Source of the DNA: Antedon mediterranea
Lineage: Eukaryota > Echinodermata > Crinoidea > Comatulida > Antedonidae
NCBI RefSeq assembly: GCF_964355755.1
Contig: NC_092672.1
Span: 9,668,501 to 9,732,500, forward strand
Reading direction: 5' to 3'
DNA length: 64,000 nucleotides
In this document: piece by piece, positions 1 to 12,200 of the stretch
Position numbering within the stretch: the stretch's first letter is position 1
Layout of the letters: each line of letters opens with the position of its first letter
Made by a program: the position numbers and the translations under genes
Notes under the pieces: model-generated
What the model saw: the letters and a program-made list of their open reading frames with translations, nothing else
Databases searched by the model: none
What the model was told of the DNA's origin: nothing

Positions 1-23
1 GATATTATGGACAGGATTTAATT

Positions 24-110
24 TTATTCGTTTTTTTTAAGCGGGACATTAGGCGGCGAGGCGAGACACTGGATATACAAAAACAAGGAATAAAGTGTTG
101 TATTGTCTTC
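24..110 (+). repeat. Partial third copy of the upstream duplication start
   Basis: The stretch with GCGGGACATTAGGCGGCG followed by ATACAAAAACAAGG resembles 175-260 and 3111-3200. It suggests the duplicated block once existed in more than two copies or that the array continues left of the window. Confidence 0.6.
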
Positions 111-135
111 TGTATTGGGTTCAAAAAGTTGTATT

Positions 136-2417
136 TACCTAAATAAATTGTAATTTAAAGCAAACATAATTATTCATTATTTTTTTTAACGGTACATTTA
201 GGCGGCGGGACGTCTCGAGTCGACTGGACATACAAAAACAAGGGGCAAGGAATCAAGTGTTGTGTATTTATTGTCTTTTTTATTTACATGGTATAGTCTC
301 CCAGTAAGCGTTGGAGGTTTTTGCCTGAAGCTCGATTAAACGTATGTCTGTGCAAAATATTTATCTTTTGCTAATGATTCGAAACATTTTCAAGTTTATT
401 GTTTACATAATATAATACCATATATATAGAACATTTGATTAATAAATATGATTGTGTGAGGAGGACGCATTACGCCAAGGCTTTAAGTGTGGTCCTCCAG
501 ATAAAAGATATTTATATATATAATATTAAGTGAGAGAGAAAAAAATAGAAAAACACTGAATTGTCTAGTACTGTAACTTAGACTAATGGAATCTATAGAC
601 CTAGATGAATGGGGAAAAGTGCATTTACCTTGTACATGACCCCGGCACAAATACATTCATCGATCCATTCTAATAACATGACGACAATCTTAATGCCTTT
701 GGTTCTCGCGAGGATGTAACCCACCGTAAGTAATTGAAAAAATGGGAAAATGTAAAAAACCATTGCCTGTCACTAATGCTTTTATTCTTTGAGTTATTAT
801 CTCTGTCAGTTTAAGTTGTTTGATGTTTTCTTAAGGGGCGGCATGACTTTGTAACAACATGGCATTGAAGAACACAATATCAGAAGGGCTGCTTGTTTTC
901 GATTAGATAGAAATATGAAATTAACGATGTATAAACAATAATGTCAATCCTGCTTTTAGTAGGCTTACTAGAGGCTCATCCTTAGTAGGCCTACTAAATG
1001 GTTTGGACAATAATATATGAAATTTAAAATGTATACAAATTAAATAATATTTGTATCATTCCTACGATGGGCGCATCCTTAGTGCCCGGCCTTATATGTT
1101 ATTTTGTTTAAATTTGACTATCATACAGGTATAATAATCCATTAATACATACATAATGCAATTCGATCCTTACCATGATTAATGTTTGTTACAGTTTTAA
1201 TATTTGTACATATTTCATTTAACCTACCATCATCATAAACTTTCTGGGTCTGTGTGCGTGTCTTTAAAAAAAAAAAAATTCAAATTAGCAAATATTTTTA
1301 TATAGGCCTAAATAACATTATAAAAACATTTCTTTTAATTTTCGAATTATTTGTTTAAAATTAAAAATTTAAAGAAATGTCTAAAAATGATATAACTTTC
1401 TTACAATGTAAGCGTGATACACTAAAAAGTATATTCAACTGGCCAATCCGAATAAAACTTGTTGCGCAAGACATAAACAAAAAACAAACAAAAAACGATG
1501 CCAAGATACAAACAGAACATAAAACAATGGACAGAAACAGAAAAGTAAATGGGAAAACAAATTTAGACTGTAAAAATTAGTAATTTTAGATAATAATGGC
1601 GTTTGGTTATGGGAAAATATTATGTTCATCGATGTGCAATTCTAGGTAAGGTTATTCCAACGTTTCATCACTGATTCATGTAAGCGAATAAACACAATGC
1701 AAATTATACACAAAGGCCATAAATATTTTGACCATTTTTTTTGTTTATATAGTGTGTTGGTTTGTCTACGAGCCTTAAAGTTTGGTTCTCCCAAGGACGG
1801 AAAGCTAGCCCACTATAAGTAATTTGAGCAATCATCCAAAATGTGTCAAGGAGTTGAGTTTTCCAACTGAGAACAACTCAGTTTTAACACGCCACTTTCG
1901 TCTGACCTTGAAGTGGCTTAATATAATTTATTTAAAATAATAATAAATATGCTGTAACTGACACAAATTAGCAAAATCTTCGATGGAATTCTACTGAAAC
2001 TTGATATATTAGACTTCAATAGAATTATATTAATATTAATTAATAATGTTTTTATTAAGAACTTTCTCTAATTCTCCAGTCAATCTCACTTAGGCATATA
2101 GTAATCAAAATTGTCATAAAGCCTACCGTGAGTATATTATTAATCCATATTTTTATGTACGTCAGGCTGACTATGATTTCAGTGTATTTCATCGGAATTA
2201 TACATTTGTCGATTATAGACTAGACTCACGTTTTCCAAAAAAAAAAAAATGAAGAAGAAGAAACACTATTTTGTTATAACATGGAGCTATAATGGAGCTA
2301 ATTTTATCGCTCCATGGTTATATTAGAGTAAATAAAAGGGCTGCAGATCTGTCCTTTTATTTAAATATATTGTTTCCCATGACAATGGATTCTAAAAATG
2401 TTTTACACAAAAATTTT
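136..2417 (+). repeat. Upstream segmental duplication, copy A
   Basis: About 2.3 kb aligned by eye with 3073-5172 in the same orientation, with small indels. Shared landmarks include AATAAATTGTAATTTAAAGC near the start, TCGATCCACTCTAATAA-type sequence, TTGATTCATGTAAGCG-type sequence and TTCTAAAAATGTTTTACACA at the end. No coding potential was recognised; short ORFs in it are chance. Confidence 0.9.
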
Positions 2418-2639
2418 TTTACAGAGGACACTCCAAATGTTTAAGCCTATATAGGCCTAGACCTACATTATAATTTCGATCGAAAATCCTCCCTCACCGC
2501 ACATTCCGAAAAAATGCTAAGTGAATGTAACTGGTGTAGGTACCTAGAGTTTCCATTGGCTGAATACCTGGCCCGATACATTTTGTTGTATTATTTTTCT
2601 ATGTTTCTGACACAAAAGTGTTTCAACGTAACGAACATA

Positions 2640-2777
2640 ATCCTGTGGGATGGGCGTTGAAAAAAAGCCCGTTGTCAGTCAGAAAATAGCAGCCAGTGAC
2701 TCCTCTGTTGTAAAAACCAATGACGTTTACGGTGGTGACGTCATCCTGTAGGCCTAATAGTCTTGGCCCGTGCTTTT
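2640..2777 (+). promoter_or_regulatory. Duplicated promoter-like block, distal copy with CRE palindrome
   Basis: Matches 5930-6076, the block just upstream of exon 1. It holds TGACGTTTAC and the full CRE palindrome TGACGTCA at 2736-2743. Similarity ends at about 2777, so exon 1 itself was not copied. Activity is inference. Confidence 0.55.
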
Positions 2778-2867
2778 GTAATGTAATGCGACATTTATAT
2801 AGCGTTAAATTTCATGAAGGTCAGAGTGCTGTTACACCTTTTCAACAACATTCTTCTCCCTAAGGGT

Positions 2868-3050
2868 CACATCGTGTCATTGGCAGCCAACTACGGTGCC
2901 ATTCATCTGTCCATGACAGTGTGTGTGTGTGTGAACTAGTACACCGGGTAACCCCCCACTCGTCTCGAAAGATGTAATAGGTTCTTTAACGTGCACACGA
3001 GCAATATATACACTGGACCTACGGTTTATAGTCCTTATATATTTGGTTAA
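2868..3050 (-). mobile_element. SINE tail fragment (tRNA-derived family A)
   Basis: Reverse-complement match to the body of the SINE at 19434-19738: shared GTTCTTTAACGTGCACACGAG, the GGTAACCCCC...CTCGTCTCGAAAGATG segment and ACCTACGGTTTATAGTCCTTAT. The tRNA-like head is absent. Confidence 0.7.
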
Positions 3051-3072
3051 CAAAATGTAGGCCCTATTTACC

Positions 3073-5172
3073 GGAATAAATTGTAATGTAAAGCAAAACA
3101 TAATGATTCGTTATTTTTTTTAAAGCGGGACATTTAGGAGGCGGGTCGAGACTCAGACTAGACATACAAAAACAAGGGCCAAGGAATCAAGTGTTGTGTA
3201 TTTATTTTCTTTTTTTATTTACATGGCAGTCTCCCAGTCAGCGTTGGAGATTTTTGCCTGGAGCTCGATTAAACGTATAATGTATGTGCCAAAATAGTTA
3301 TCTTTTGCTAAGGAAGTTGATTGATTATACAATAATAATAAAATATATACAGAACATTTTGGTTAATGAATATAAGTTTGTGAGGGGGACGCATTACGCG
3401 CCTAAGTAAGAGAGAAAAAAAGAGAAAAACACCTAATTGTCTAGTATACTGTAACCTAGACTAATGGAATCTATAGACCGAGATGAGTGGGGAAAAGTGT
3501 ATTTGCCTTGTACATGACCCCGGCACGGAGACATTCCTCGATCCACTCTAATAACGACAAAATATGATAAATGATAAATGACGACAATAATAATGCCTTT
3601 GGTTCTCGCGAGGACATAACCCCACCGGAAGTAATTTAAATAATGGGAAAATGTAAAAAACCATTGCCTGTCACTAATGCTTTTATTCTTTGAGTTATTC
3701 TCTGTCAGTTTAAGTTGTTCGATGTTTTCTTAAGGGGCGACATGACTTTGTAACAACATGGCATTGAAGAACACAATATTAGAAGGGCTGCTTGTTTTCG
3801 ATTAGAAGAAATATGAAATTAACGATGTATAAACAATAATGTCAATCCTGCTTTTAGTAGGCTTACTAGAGGCTCATCCTTAGTAGGCCTACTAAATGGC
3901 ATTGGACAATAATATGCATGCGTGTTTTCGATTATAATGAATAGGCCTATGAAATTTAAAATGTATACAAATTAAATAATTACAGTTTTAATATTTGTAT
4001 ATATTTCATTAAACCTACCATCATCTCTTATAATTAACTGTCTGGGTCTGTGTGCGTGTCTTTTTTAAAATAAAAATTCAAATTAGCAAATATTTTTATA
4101 TAGGCCTAATAACATTATAAAAACATTTCTTCTAATTTTCGAATTATTTCTGAAAAAAAAACAGATTAAAATGAAAGAAATGTCAAAAGATGATATAACT
4201 TTCTTCTAACAATGGAAGCGTCAAACACTAAAAAGTATATTCAACTGGCCAATCCGAATAAAACTTGAGTTGCGCAAGACATAAACAAAAAACAAACAAA
4301 AAAATGATGCCAAGATACAAACAGAACATAAAACAATGGACAGAAACAGAAAATTAAATGGGAAAACAAATTTAGACTGTAAAAATTAGTAATTTTAAAT
4401 AATAATGGCGTTTGGTTATGGGAAAATATTATGTTCATCGATGTGCAATTCTAGGTAAGGTTATTCCAACGTTTCATCACTGATTCATGTAAGCGAATAA
4501 ACACAATGCAAATTATACACAAAGGCCATAAATATTTTCAACATTTTTTATTTGTTTATATAGTGTGTTGGTTTGTCTACGAGCCTTAAAGTTTGGTTCT
4601 CCCAAGGACGGAAAGCTAGCCCACTATAAGTAATTTGAGCAATCATCCAAATGTGTCAAGGAATTGCGCCCACGTCGTTGAGTTTTCCAACTGAGAACAA
4701 CTCAGTTTTACACGCCACTTTCGTCTGACCTTGAAGTGGCTTAATATAATTTATTAAAAATAATAATAAATATGCTGTAACTGACACAAATTAGCAAAAT
4801 CTTCAATGGAATTCTACTGAAACTTGATATATTACTTCAATAGAATTATATTAATATTAATTAATAATATTTTTATTAAGAACTTTCTCTAATTCTCCAG
4901 TCAATCTCACTTAGGCATATAGTAATCAAAATTGTCATAAAGCCTACCGTGAGTATATTATTAATCCATATTTTTATGTACGTCAGGCTGACTATGATTT
5001 CAGTGTATTTCATCGGAATTATACATTTGTCGATTATACACTAGACTCAAGTTTTCCGGAAAAAAGAAATTGTTATATTAGAGTAAATAAAGGGCCAGGT
5101 CTGTCCTTTTATTTAAATGTATTGTTTCCCATGAGAATAATGGATTCTAAAAATGTTTTACACACAAAAATT
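3073..5172 (+). repeat. Upstream segmental duplication, copy B
   Basis: Direct copy of 136-2417, offset about 2.9 kb, lacking some short pieces (for example sequence matching about 1066-1190 of copy A). The copies differ by scattered substitutions and indels, so the event is recent but not brand new. Confidence 0.9.
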
Positions 5173-5310
5173 ATACACTCCAGGCCCGTAACCAGTGGGG
5201 GGGGGGGGGGGATCGGGGAACAGCGAGTTCCGCTTGGCCTCCCACTTTTTTTTGCTGGGCATACTAACACAATACGACGATTGTTCACTACAGGCCTAGT
5301 CAAGCCTTAA
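5172..5310. repeat. Poly-G dispersed repeat fragment
   Basis: CAGGCCCGTAACCAGTG followed by a run of about 13 G and then TTCCGCTTGGCCTCCC. It looks like the end of an interspersed element, but only one copy is seen here, so the class is unknown. Confidence 0.4.
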
Positions 5311-5393
5311 TAAATTTAATTGATATATATACCTGTATATCAAAAAAATTTGAGAGTAACCAAACTGGCCGCATTTTTCGGATAAGACAATCA

Positions 5394-5540
5394 ATTAATT
5401 GTCTAACCAAAAACGTCATTTATCTCATATACTGTAATATTTGTGGCAAACAGTACGTCGGAGAAACAAAAAACACTCTCCGTATGAGAATGACACAACA
5501 TAGATCAGCTATCAAAACATTAAAGCTTGATCAACACGTG
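5394..5540 (+). mobile_element. Penelope-like retroelement relic: GIY-YIG endonuclease fragment
   Basis: One frame reads C-L-T-K-N-V-I-Y-L-I-Y-C-N-I-C then Q-Y-V-G-E-T, L-R-M-R-M-T-Q-H-R: the C-x-x-C and Y-V-G-E-T...R...H pattern of the GIY-YIG nuclease at the C-terminus of Penelope-type elements. About 49 codons remain; the reverse transcriptase is absent. It runs straight into the tandem array beside it. Confidence 0.75.
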
Positions 5541-5890
5541 CGATTTGTAAAAACTCAACACGTGCGATGTGTATAAACTCGATACGCGCGATGTGTAAAA
5601 ACTCAACACGCGCGATGTGTAAAAACTCAACACGCGCAATGTGTAAAAACTCAACACGCGCGATGTGTAAAAACTCAACACGCGCGATGTGTAAAAACTC
5701 AACATACACGTACGAGCGATGTCTACATAACACGAGCGATGTGTAAACTCAACTCGCGCAATGTGTAAACTCAACTCGCGCGATGTCTCCATAACACGAG
5801 CGATGTGTAAACTCAACACGAGCGATGTCTCCATAAAACGAGCGATGTGTAGGCCTAAACTCAACACGAGCGATTTCTACATAACACGAG
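5530..5890. repeat. 24-bp tandem array (CGCGATGTGTAAAAACTCAA type)
   Basis: First part: about eight 24-bp units of the form ACGCGCGATGTGTAAAAACT plus CAAC. Second part: shorter 18-22 bp variants with ACGAGCGATGTCTCCATA and ACGAGCGATGTGTAAACTC. The first unit overlaps the end of the Penelope fragment. Open frames on the - strand here are repeat artefacts. Confidence 0.9.
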
Positions 5891-5929
5891 CGAGCTCAAC
5901 TTGATATAGTTATGTCCGTCCTGGCGTGC

Positions 5930-6076
5930 CATAGTAATGGGCGTTGAAAAGAAACCAGTTGACAGTCAGAAAACAGCAGTGACAAAATAACAACCACCAC
6001 AGTGACTCTTCTGTTGTAAAACCAATGACGTTTACGGTGGTGACGTCATCCTGTAATAGTCTTGGTCCGTGCTTTT
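5930..6076 (+). promoter_or_regulatory. Probable proximal promoter of the MUC4-like gene with CRE palindrome
   Basis: Ends 70 bp before the ATG of exon 1. Contains CCAAT directly before TGACGTTTAC, and TGACGTCA at 6041-6048, a canonical CREB/ATF site. The CCAAT-CRE-CRE order within 30 bp is a plausible regulated core promoter. No clear TATA box is seen. Confidence 0.5.
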
Positions 6077-6145
6077 TTTTAAAACTTAGTTGTGCAACAG
6101 TTTCTTTTTAAGCAGAACATATTTTTATTTCATTTAAATATTGAG

Positions 6146-6239
6146 ATGAATAATCAATCGAGAATAACGTTATTTTATATCTGGGGAATCATAATTTCAC
6201 TTCTAGTATTTTTACAATATCACTCTTCATATGCACAAG
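6146..6239 (+). CDS. MUC4-like gene exon 1: signal peptide
   Basis: Residues 1-31. The ATG opens a short polar start, then a hydrophobic core (I-I-I-S-L-L-V-F-L) and a likely cleavage near S-S-Y-A-Q. Donor GTAAGC follows at 6240, phase 1. This is the only ATG nearby that gives a signal peptide joining exon 2 in frame across the 9.8 kb intron 1, so the link is likely but not proven. Confidence 0.75.
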
Positions 6240-9200
6240 GTAAGCTGAGCTAATATATTTTTCTCCTGTTTTAAATTCAAATTCTTTATATTCAAAGAAT
6301 GTAGTAGATGGCTATTAAGAACCATTGATCGTTGACAAAATACGTTAACAAACAAAAAGTCGCAATAAGTGCGTTTTGGTCAAAATAACTTTAATCTGTT
6401 GACGAAAACATAATGGTATTAATCATCAGAATGTCATTTATTTTGGAAACATTCGCATTGAGCCTCCTCCTCCACGGAAGAAGGCATGCCTCATGTAATA
6501 TTGATAAAAACCATAATAGTTATTTTTTTATTTATGTTATTTTAAGTATTTTTGAATCATTATTTTTATTGAATTTAAGACAGTTAGAAAAAATATTCTT
6601 AGATGTTAACAAGAATATTATAATGGATCCCAGTGATGTTTTGGTCAGAAATAATATATTATTTAAAATGATAATGATCTTTCCATTTAACTTTATTATG
6701 ACTCACAGTTATTTAATCATTGTTTCTGTAGCCTAAATGTAGTATTTTCCAAGCAGTGGCACCACTATAATATTTTTTTAATGACTTACAACCCTATTTA
6801 TCGATAATGTCATTCTTATACGTCATAGCGTTTTATGCATAAAGCCTCGCTTTATAGCGCTTCACATTATTACTGGTTATTTTTTGATCAAACACGAATG
6901 GAAACATACTCCCACAATGTTGCAACCAGTAAGCAGGGCAGTTTTTCTCCTATAGTTTTAAATTAGATAACGGATAATAATCTTGTATTATTGTATTCAC
7001 ATGGTATGACACATGGAATCGTTACACAACAGCAACTGCTGATGATAAATTACAGTATATTTTAGGTGGAGATTCTATCGCGATTTGTAAAGAATCTGAG
7101 ACCTTTTTTGATTTGTTTTGTAAACAATACACAAGAGCTGCATGGGAGAAACGGTCAGAACTTAAATCTCCCAATATATAGATTGTTTTTCTTTTGTATT
7201 GTTGCTTTTATATATTTGTATTCAGATTTGTAAATAGTATACACCTGTGATAACAACTATAGGTCTTTGGTACCTGATGTTGAAACACAATGGTTTGTAA
7301 TGTAAACTCTTTACTATATTTTATGTTTATTTTTATATACCTCTTTATCAACTCAAACCTATGATACCGTAGGACAATTTAATACAGTACCTATATTACC
7401 ATGTTGGTAATGATTTTTCTTTTATATTTTTGCAAACAGTTTAAGAACCTGTATCCGTCATATAATGTATTGTTTTGATGTATTATGTTAAATTGGATGC
7501 ACCACTTCTGTGTGTGCCACCGATGCAAAGGTGTCATTTCCTAATAAATTATTATTATTATTATTATTAGATAGAATACATAGAATACAATAATAGTTAT
7601 ACTACATTATAACCTGAAACTCCAACAATATTAATAGTATTAACTGTTTTCGGTTAACTCTGCGGCTATATAACATTTTAAATCAAATTAGTAATGTTAT
7701 ACCTATGTTTTTGTTTATTAGGCTAATAAATCGCCCGGTGATAAACTTGGAATCAATTAAAGTTTAAACGCTTGTTAATAAATGAGCTTTTGTAATACAT
7801 CTATTAATGATAAATTGATCTATTTTTTTATGACATTGCAATATTGTTCTATTGGATAAATGTTAATGATTAATGTACAGTATATTTATTTTTTATGCAT
7901 ATTGTAAATTTTTCTGTATTTTTTTCTGTAATGTTTAAGTTTTCACTATATGTACTACAATAATTTCAGACTTGTTCTGCTTTTTGTAATATTTTTTATA
8001 TACCTGAATAAAAATATAAAAAATAAAAAATTATAATACTTTTTGAAAATCATTCAGAATACTCCACAAGCTGTATAAATCCACAATATCAATGCTTTTT
8101 ATGCTTCGCGCGTAGGCTAATCCCATTTTCCAACAATTCCAACAAAAAATAATTGTTTATGGTACAATAATCTGTCTATAAGATTTATCGTAAAACCTTT
8201 GTAGTTAAAACTACAGAAAATAAGTAGTAGGCTGTCACGAACTCCTCGTACGTATGTTTCCGAGCGGTTGAAAATACTTTAGGAACTCCCTTGTGACATA
8301 AAAGTATACACACAAAATCCACAAAGTTGTAAAATAACTCAAAAACAAAGCTTTAATTTCAATCAACTTCAACTTTTAACAATCCAGTAAGCACTTTAAA
8401 CAACAGCTTCACAATGACTTTACAATATAACATCCAACCTCTAATCCAACCTCTAATCCAACCTCTAATCCAACCTCTAATCCAACAACCTTCTTCAAAT
8501 TAAATGCTTCAATCAAAAATCCTTCTCCCTCTTACTATTGTCATACTTCCCCTTATATACAATATGTTCATAACCTTCTAGATCATTCCTTATACTTCTT
8601 CTTATTCTATTGATTACAGTTTCTATTAATAGCACTTCTGGAATGTTCTTGATTGTTCTTATTAATTATACATGGTTTCTTAAATCAAAACATCTTATTC
8701 TAGAATGATCATGTAAATACTATGTTACTCTATATGTTAGGGAATGGTAATTTATTACACTCCCCCCTCTTTCTGAGCTCAAAACTCTTTCTTGGAGTTT
8801 TGAGGGGCAAGTATACACGAAAGTGGCAAAAGTTAACCCACTCCTATTCTATAAAACTTAAATACGCCATAATAACATACAACATAATCATTAATAATTA
8901 CTAATAATGAACAAACAATATTCATGTAAATTTGTCGGAATGGTTCACTAACAATTACTGACATAGGAATCATAAAATCCTTAAATTTAGTTTTATACTT
9001 TGAGGCTTTACAATACTCTTTCAATGAAATATCATGTGAAAATTTCAAAACACTATTACTGCAATGATATAAAACCACTAATTTCTCTATGGGTTCTGTC
9101 TGGTGTTTAGTAAAAACATGCATAAATAAAATTCCGTCCTTACAGACCGTCATATCTTCCCGACATAAACCTTCTTTCCTTTCAATATCTTCCCGATGTA

Positions 9201-12200
9201 AACGTTCTTGGTTATCCATCATCTGCTGCATCAGAAGACTCTGTTGTTGTATTTGTTGCTTCATTAACAACACCAAAAAGTCTGTACTGCTGTACACTTT
9301 ACCGGATATTGTTGTTGATTGTTTATCAGCCATATTTTAAATCTGGATGAGGGTCTTGTTACTAGTTAATCGTAGTTACCGAGACGTTCACAAGTCTACT
9401 GTTCCAAATAAAATAATCTACTGTTCTTTAAACAATGTTTGTGTACTTACGATTAAACAAAACGTAGCACCACGGCTTCCGTAAAATATCTCAGTATCGT
9501 AAGTACCGCTTCCTCAAAATATCAATAAAAGTACAGTTGATCCTAAACAGCCACCAATCTATGGCAAAATACAGTAGATCAAACTGCTACCACAAAATCT
9601 CACAACCGTAGATAAATACACAGTTAAGTCGAACAGTAGATCGAAATAACCGCTGCCACCAAATTATGTCACGAACTCCTCGTACGTATGTTTCCGAGCG
9701 GTTGAAAATACTTTAGGAACTCCCTTGTGACATAAAAGTATACACACAAAATCCACAAAGTTGTAAAATAACTCAAAAACAAAGCTTTAATTTCAATCAA
9801 CTTCAACTTTTAACAATCCAGTAAGCACTTTAAACAACAGCTTCACAATGACTTTACAATATAACATCCAACCTCTAATCCAACCTCTAATCCAACCTCT
9901 AATCCAACCTCTAATCCAACAACCTTCTTCAAATTAAATGCTTCAATCAAAAATCCTTCTCCCTCTTACTATTGTCATACTTCCCCTTATATACAATATG
10001 TTCATAACCTTCTAGATCATTCCTTATACTTCTTCTTATTCTATTGATTACAGTTTCTATTAATAGCACTTCTGGAATGTTCTTGATTGTTCTTATTAAT
10101 TATACATGGTTTCTTAAATCAAAACATCTTATTCTAGAATGATCATGTAAATACTATGTTACTCTATATGTTAGGGAATGGTAATTTATTACATAGGCAT
10201 GCATTGTAAGATTAACAACCGGATTGCAAACAATATTCATAAACGAATGCTGGATCACAAACAAATTATCCACTGCATGGTGTCAAGTACAACAAAACTA
10301 ACATTTTTAATTTTACATTTAAATTATATATTTAAATACTACCGTATTCTTACAATATAAAATAACATTGTATAGGCTATATTATTAAACTAAATTTTAA
10401 ATACGCTTAAATAACATTGTATATCATCATCATCATCATCAATAATTGTCATCATCAACAACATCACCGTAATCATCATCGTCATCATCAACAACAGCAT
10501 ACCGTCATCATCATCATCAATAACGACAAATATGTCATCATCGTCATCAACAACAACATCACCGTAATCATCAACATCATCATCAACAACAACATCACCG
10601 TAATCCTCATCGTCATCATCAACAACAACATACCGTCATCATCATCAATAACGACAAATATGTCATCATCATCAACAACAACATCACCGTAATCATCAAC
10701 ATCATCATCAACAACAACATACCGTCATCATCATCATCATCATCATCATCATCCCATCAATAACGACATATTGTCATCATCGTCATCAACAACAACAACA
10801 ACATCACCGTAATCCTCATCGTCATCATCAACAACAACATACCGTCATCATCATCATCAATAACGACATATTGTCATCATCGTCATCAACAACAACAACA
10901 ACATCACCGTAATGATCGTCATCATCTTCGTCGTCATCATATCTTCAAGTTCATTTGATTGTCCTCTCCATTTCCATGGAAACATTTTGAAACAAATATT
11001 TTCTAAATTATCTCTATAAGTTGACTATTTTTTTTTTTTAAATGGGAGTCAGAATACAATGTCATGGAGGCCAATTGTCATTCACTTCTTCTCAATGGTC
11101 TACTAAACAAAGGATCGGGTGTAAGCAAAACATATAAACACTTGTAAAAGATACTCGGCTCTCAGGGTAGGAAACTTAATTCTAAAATAACATGTCGTGT
11201 ATAGGAGGTAATACTGTAACTGTTTTAATAGACGTGAAATTGTATTTTGAATGGTATTTTTATATAACAAATAACATGAAAAGGTATTGTGACATCGTAC
11301 TCAAAATTAGACAACGGTAGAATAACTAAACTTTCTTGTTGCTATTGTCACGAACGGTATCATAAGTATTATACACCCAGATAACAACCTTGGCCCCAGT
11401 GGAGTGGTATTTTTAGGCGTTTCCATTGAACAAATACACAATGGATATAAAAATGAAATAGTGAATATATTGTTATTCGTCGATCCCGACTAATGGGTTT
11501 GGATACAGAAAATCCTTTCATGTATGATCTGAACACAATATAAATATATGCATTATTTTTGCAGGTAATTCTTCGTTATCATAATACTTCTGCGTTTAAT
11601 TTTTGAATGCCTAGCATGTTCTATAGCGGGGGTTGTTTGAAATATTGAAAAAATAGGAACAGGGATTAATTATTTTTTAAGATAAAGAAAATTGCCCGTA
11701 ACGATAATAATCTTTATACATAAGTAAAAAAACAACAATGAGTGGTCGAATCATGGAGGTAGAATTACGCATGGTCAAACAATTGTTTGTTTCTGTGCTG
11801 CCCGGCAATGACCACATTATTTATTTATTTATTTATTTTATTTATTTCCTTTATTGCATCAAGTAAGCAGTGATGAAGTTGACATAAATATAATAGTAAA
11901 TATGTAAACACATAGTATAACACAGTCCAAACAAGTAATACTAAAATAAATCATAGTCCACAAATCAGTCTTTCAATGGCCATCATAGTACATCCAGTAA
12001 CACAAACCAATAAGGGTTCACAATTTGCTTATCATAACTTATTATACTAGAGGTTGTCCGAAATCAAATTAGACCCATGGTAAAAGGTAGTTTAAATATT
12101 GTTTTTGGCAAAAGCATCATAAAGCTGGCTTCTTAGACAATTCATGAGTAGGAGAATTGTAACGTGCTACTGTACTGTGATGACGCTAGTTATTCATTTT

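Larger units (their letters stand above)
8228..10198 (-). mobile_element. Small LTR retrotransposon, internally deleted, apparently identical LTRs
   Basis: Two 527-bp direct repeats (8233-8759 and 9667-10193), TGTCACGA...TTATTACA on the + strand, flanked by TAGGC on both sides (8228-8232, 10194-10198), a 5-bp target duplication. Internal part only 907 bp. On the - strand the 5' LTR is followed by TGGTGGCAGCGG (primer-binding-site-like) and the 3' LTR is preceded by GAAAGAGGGGGGAG (polypurine tract), so the element runs leftward. No protease, RT or integrase is present, so it must move, if at all, with enzymes from a relative. Confidence 0.92.

Noticed and set aside
1435-4438. Two similar 64-65 codon ORFs on the - strand (1435-1629 and 4241-4438)
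   Set aside because: They lie at equal places in the two copies of the upstream duplication and differ by indels that change the frame, so similarity reflects the duplication and not selection on a protein.
5512-5867. Overlapping repetitive ORFs on the - strand
   Set aside because: They are produced by the 24-bp tandem array; neither has a signal or recognisable domain.
10417-10692. 91-codon His/Asn/Ile-rich ORF
   Set aside because: It is a translation of the ATC/AAC microsatellite, with no start context or conserved domain.
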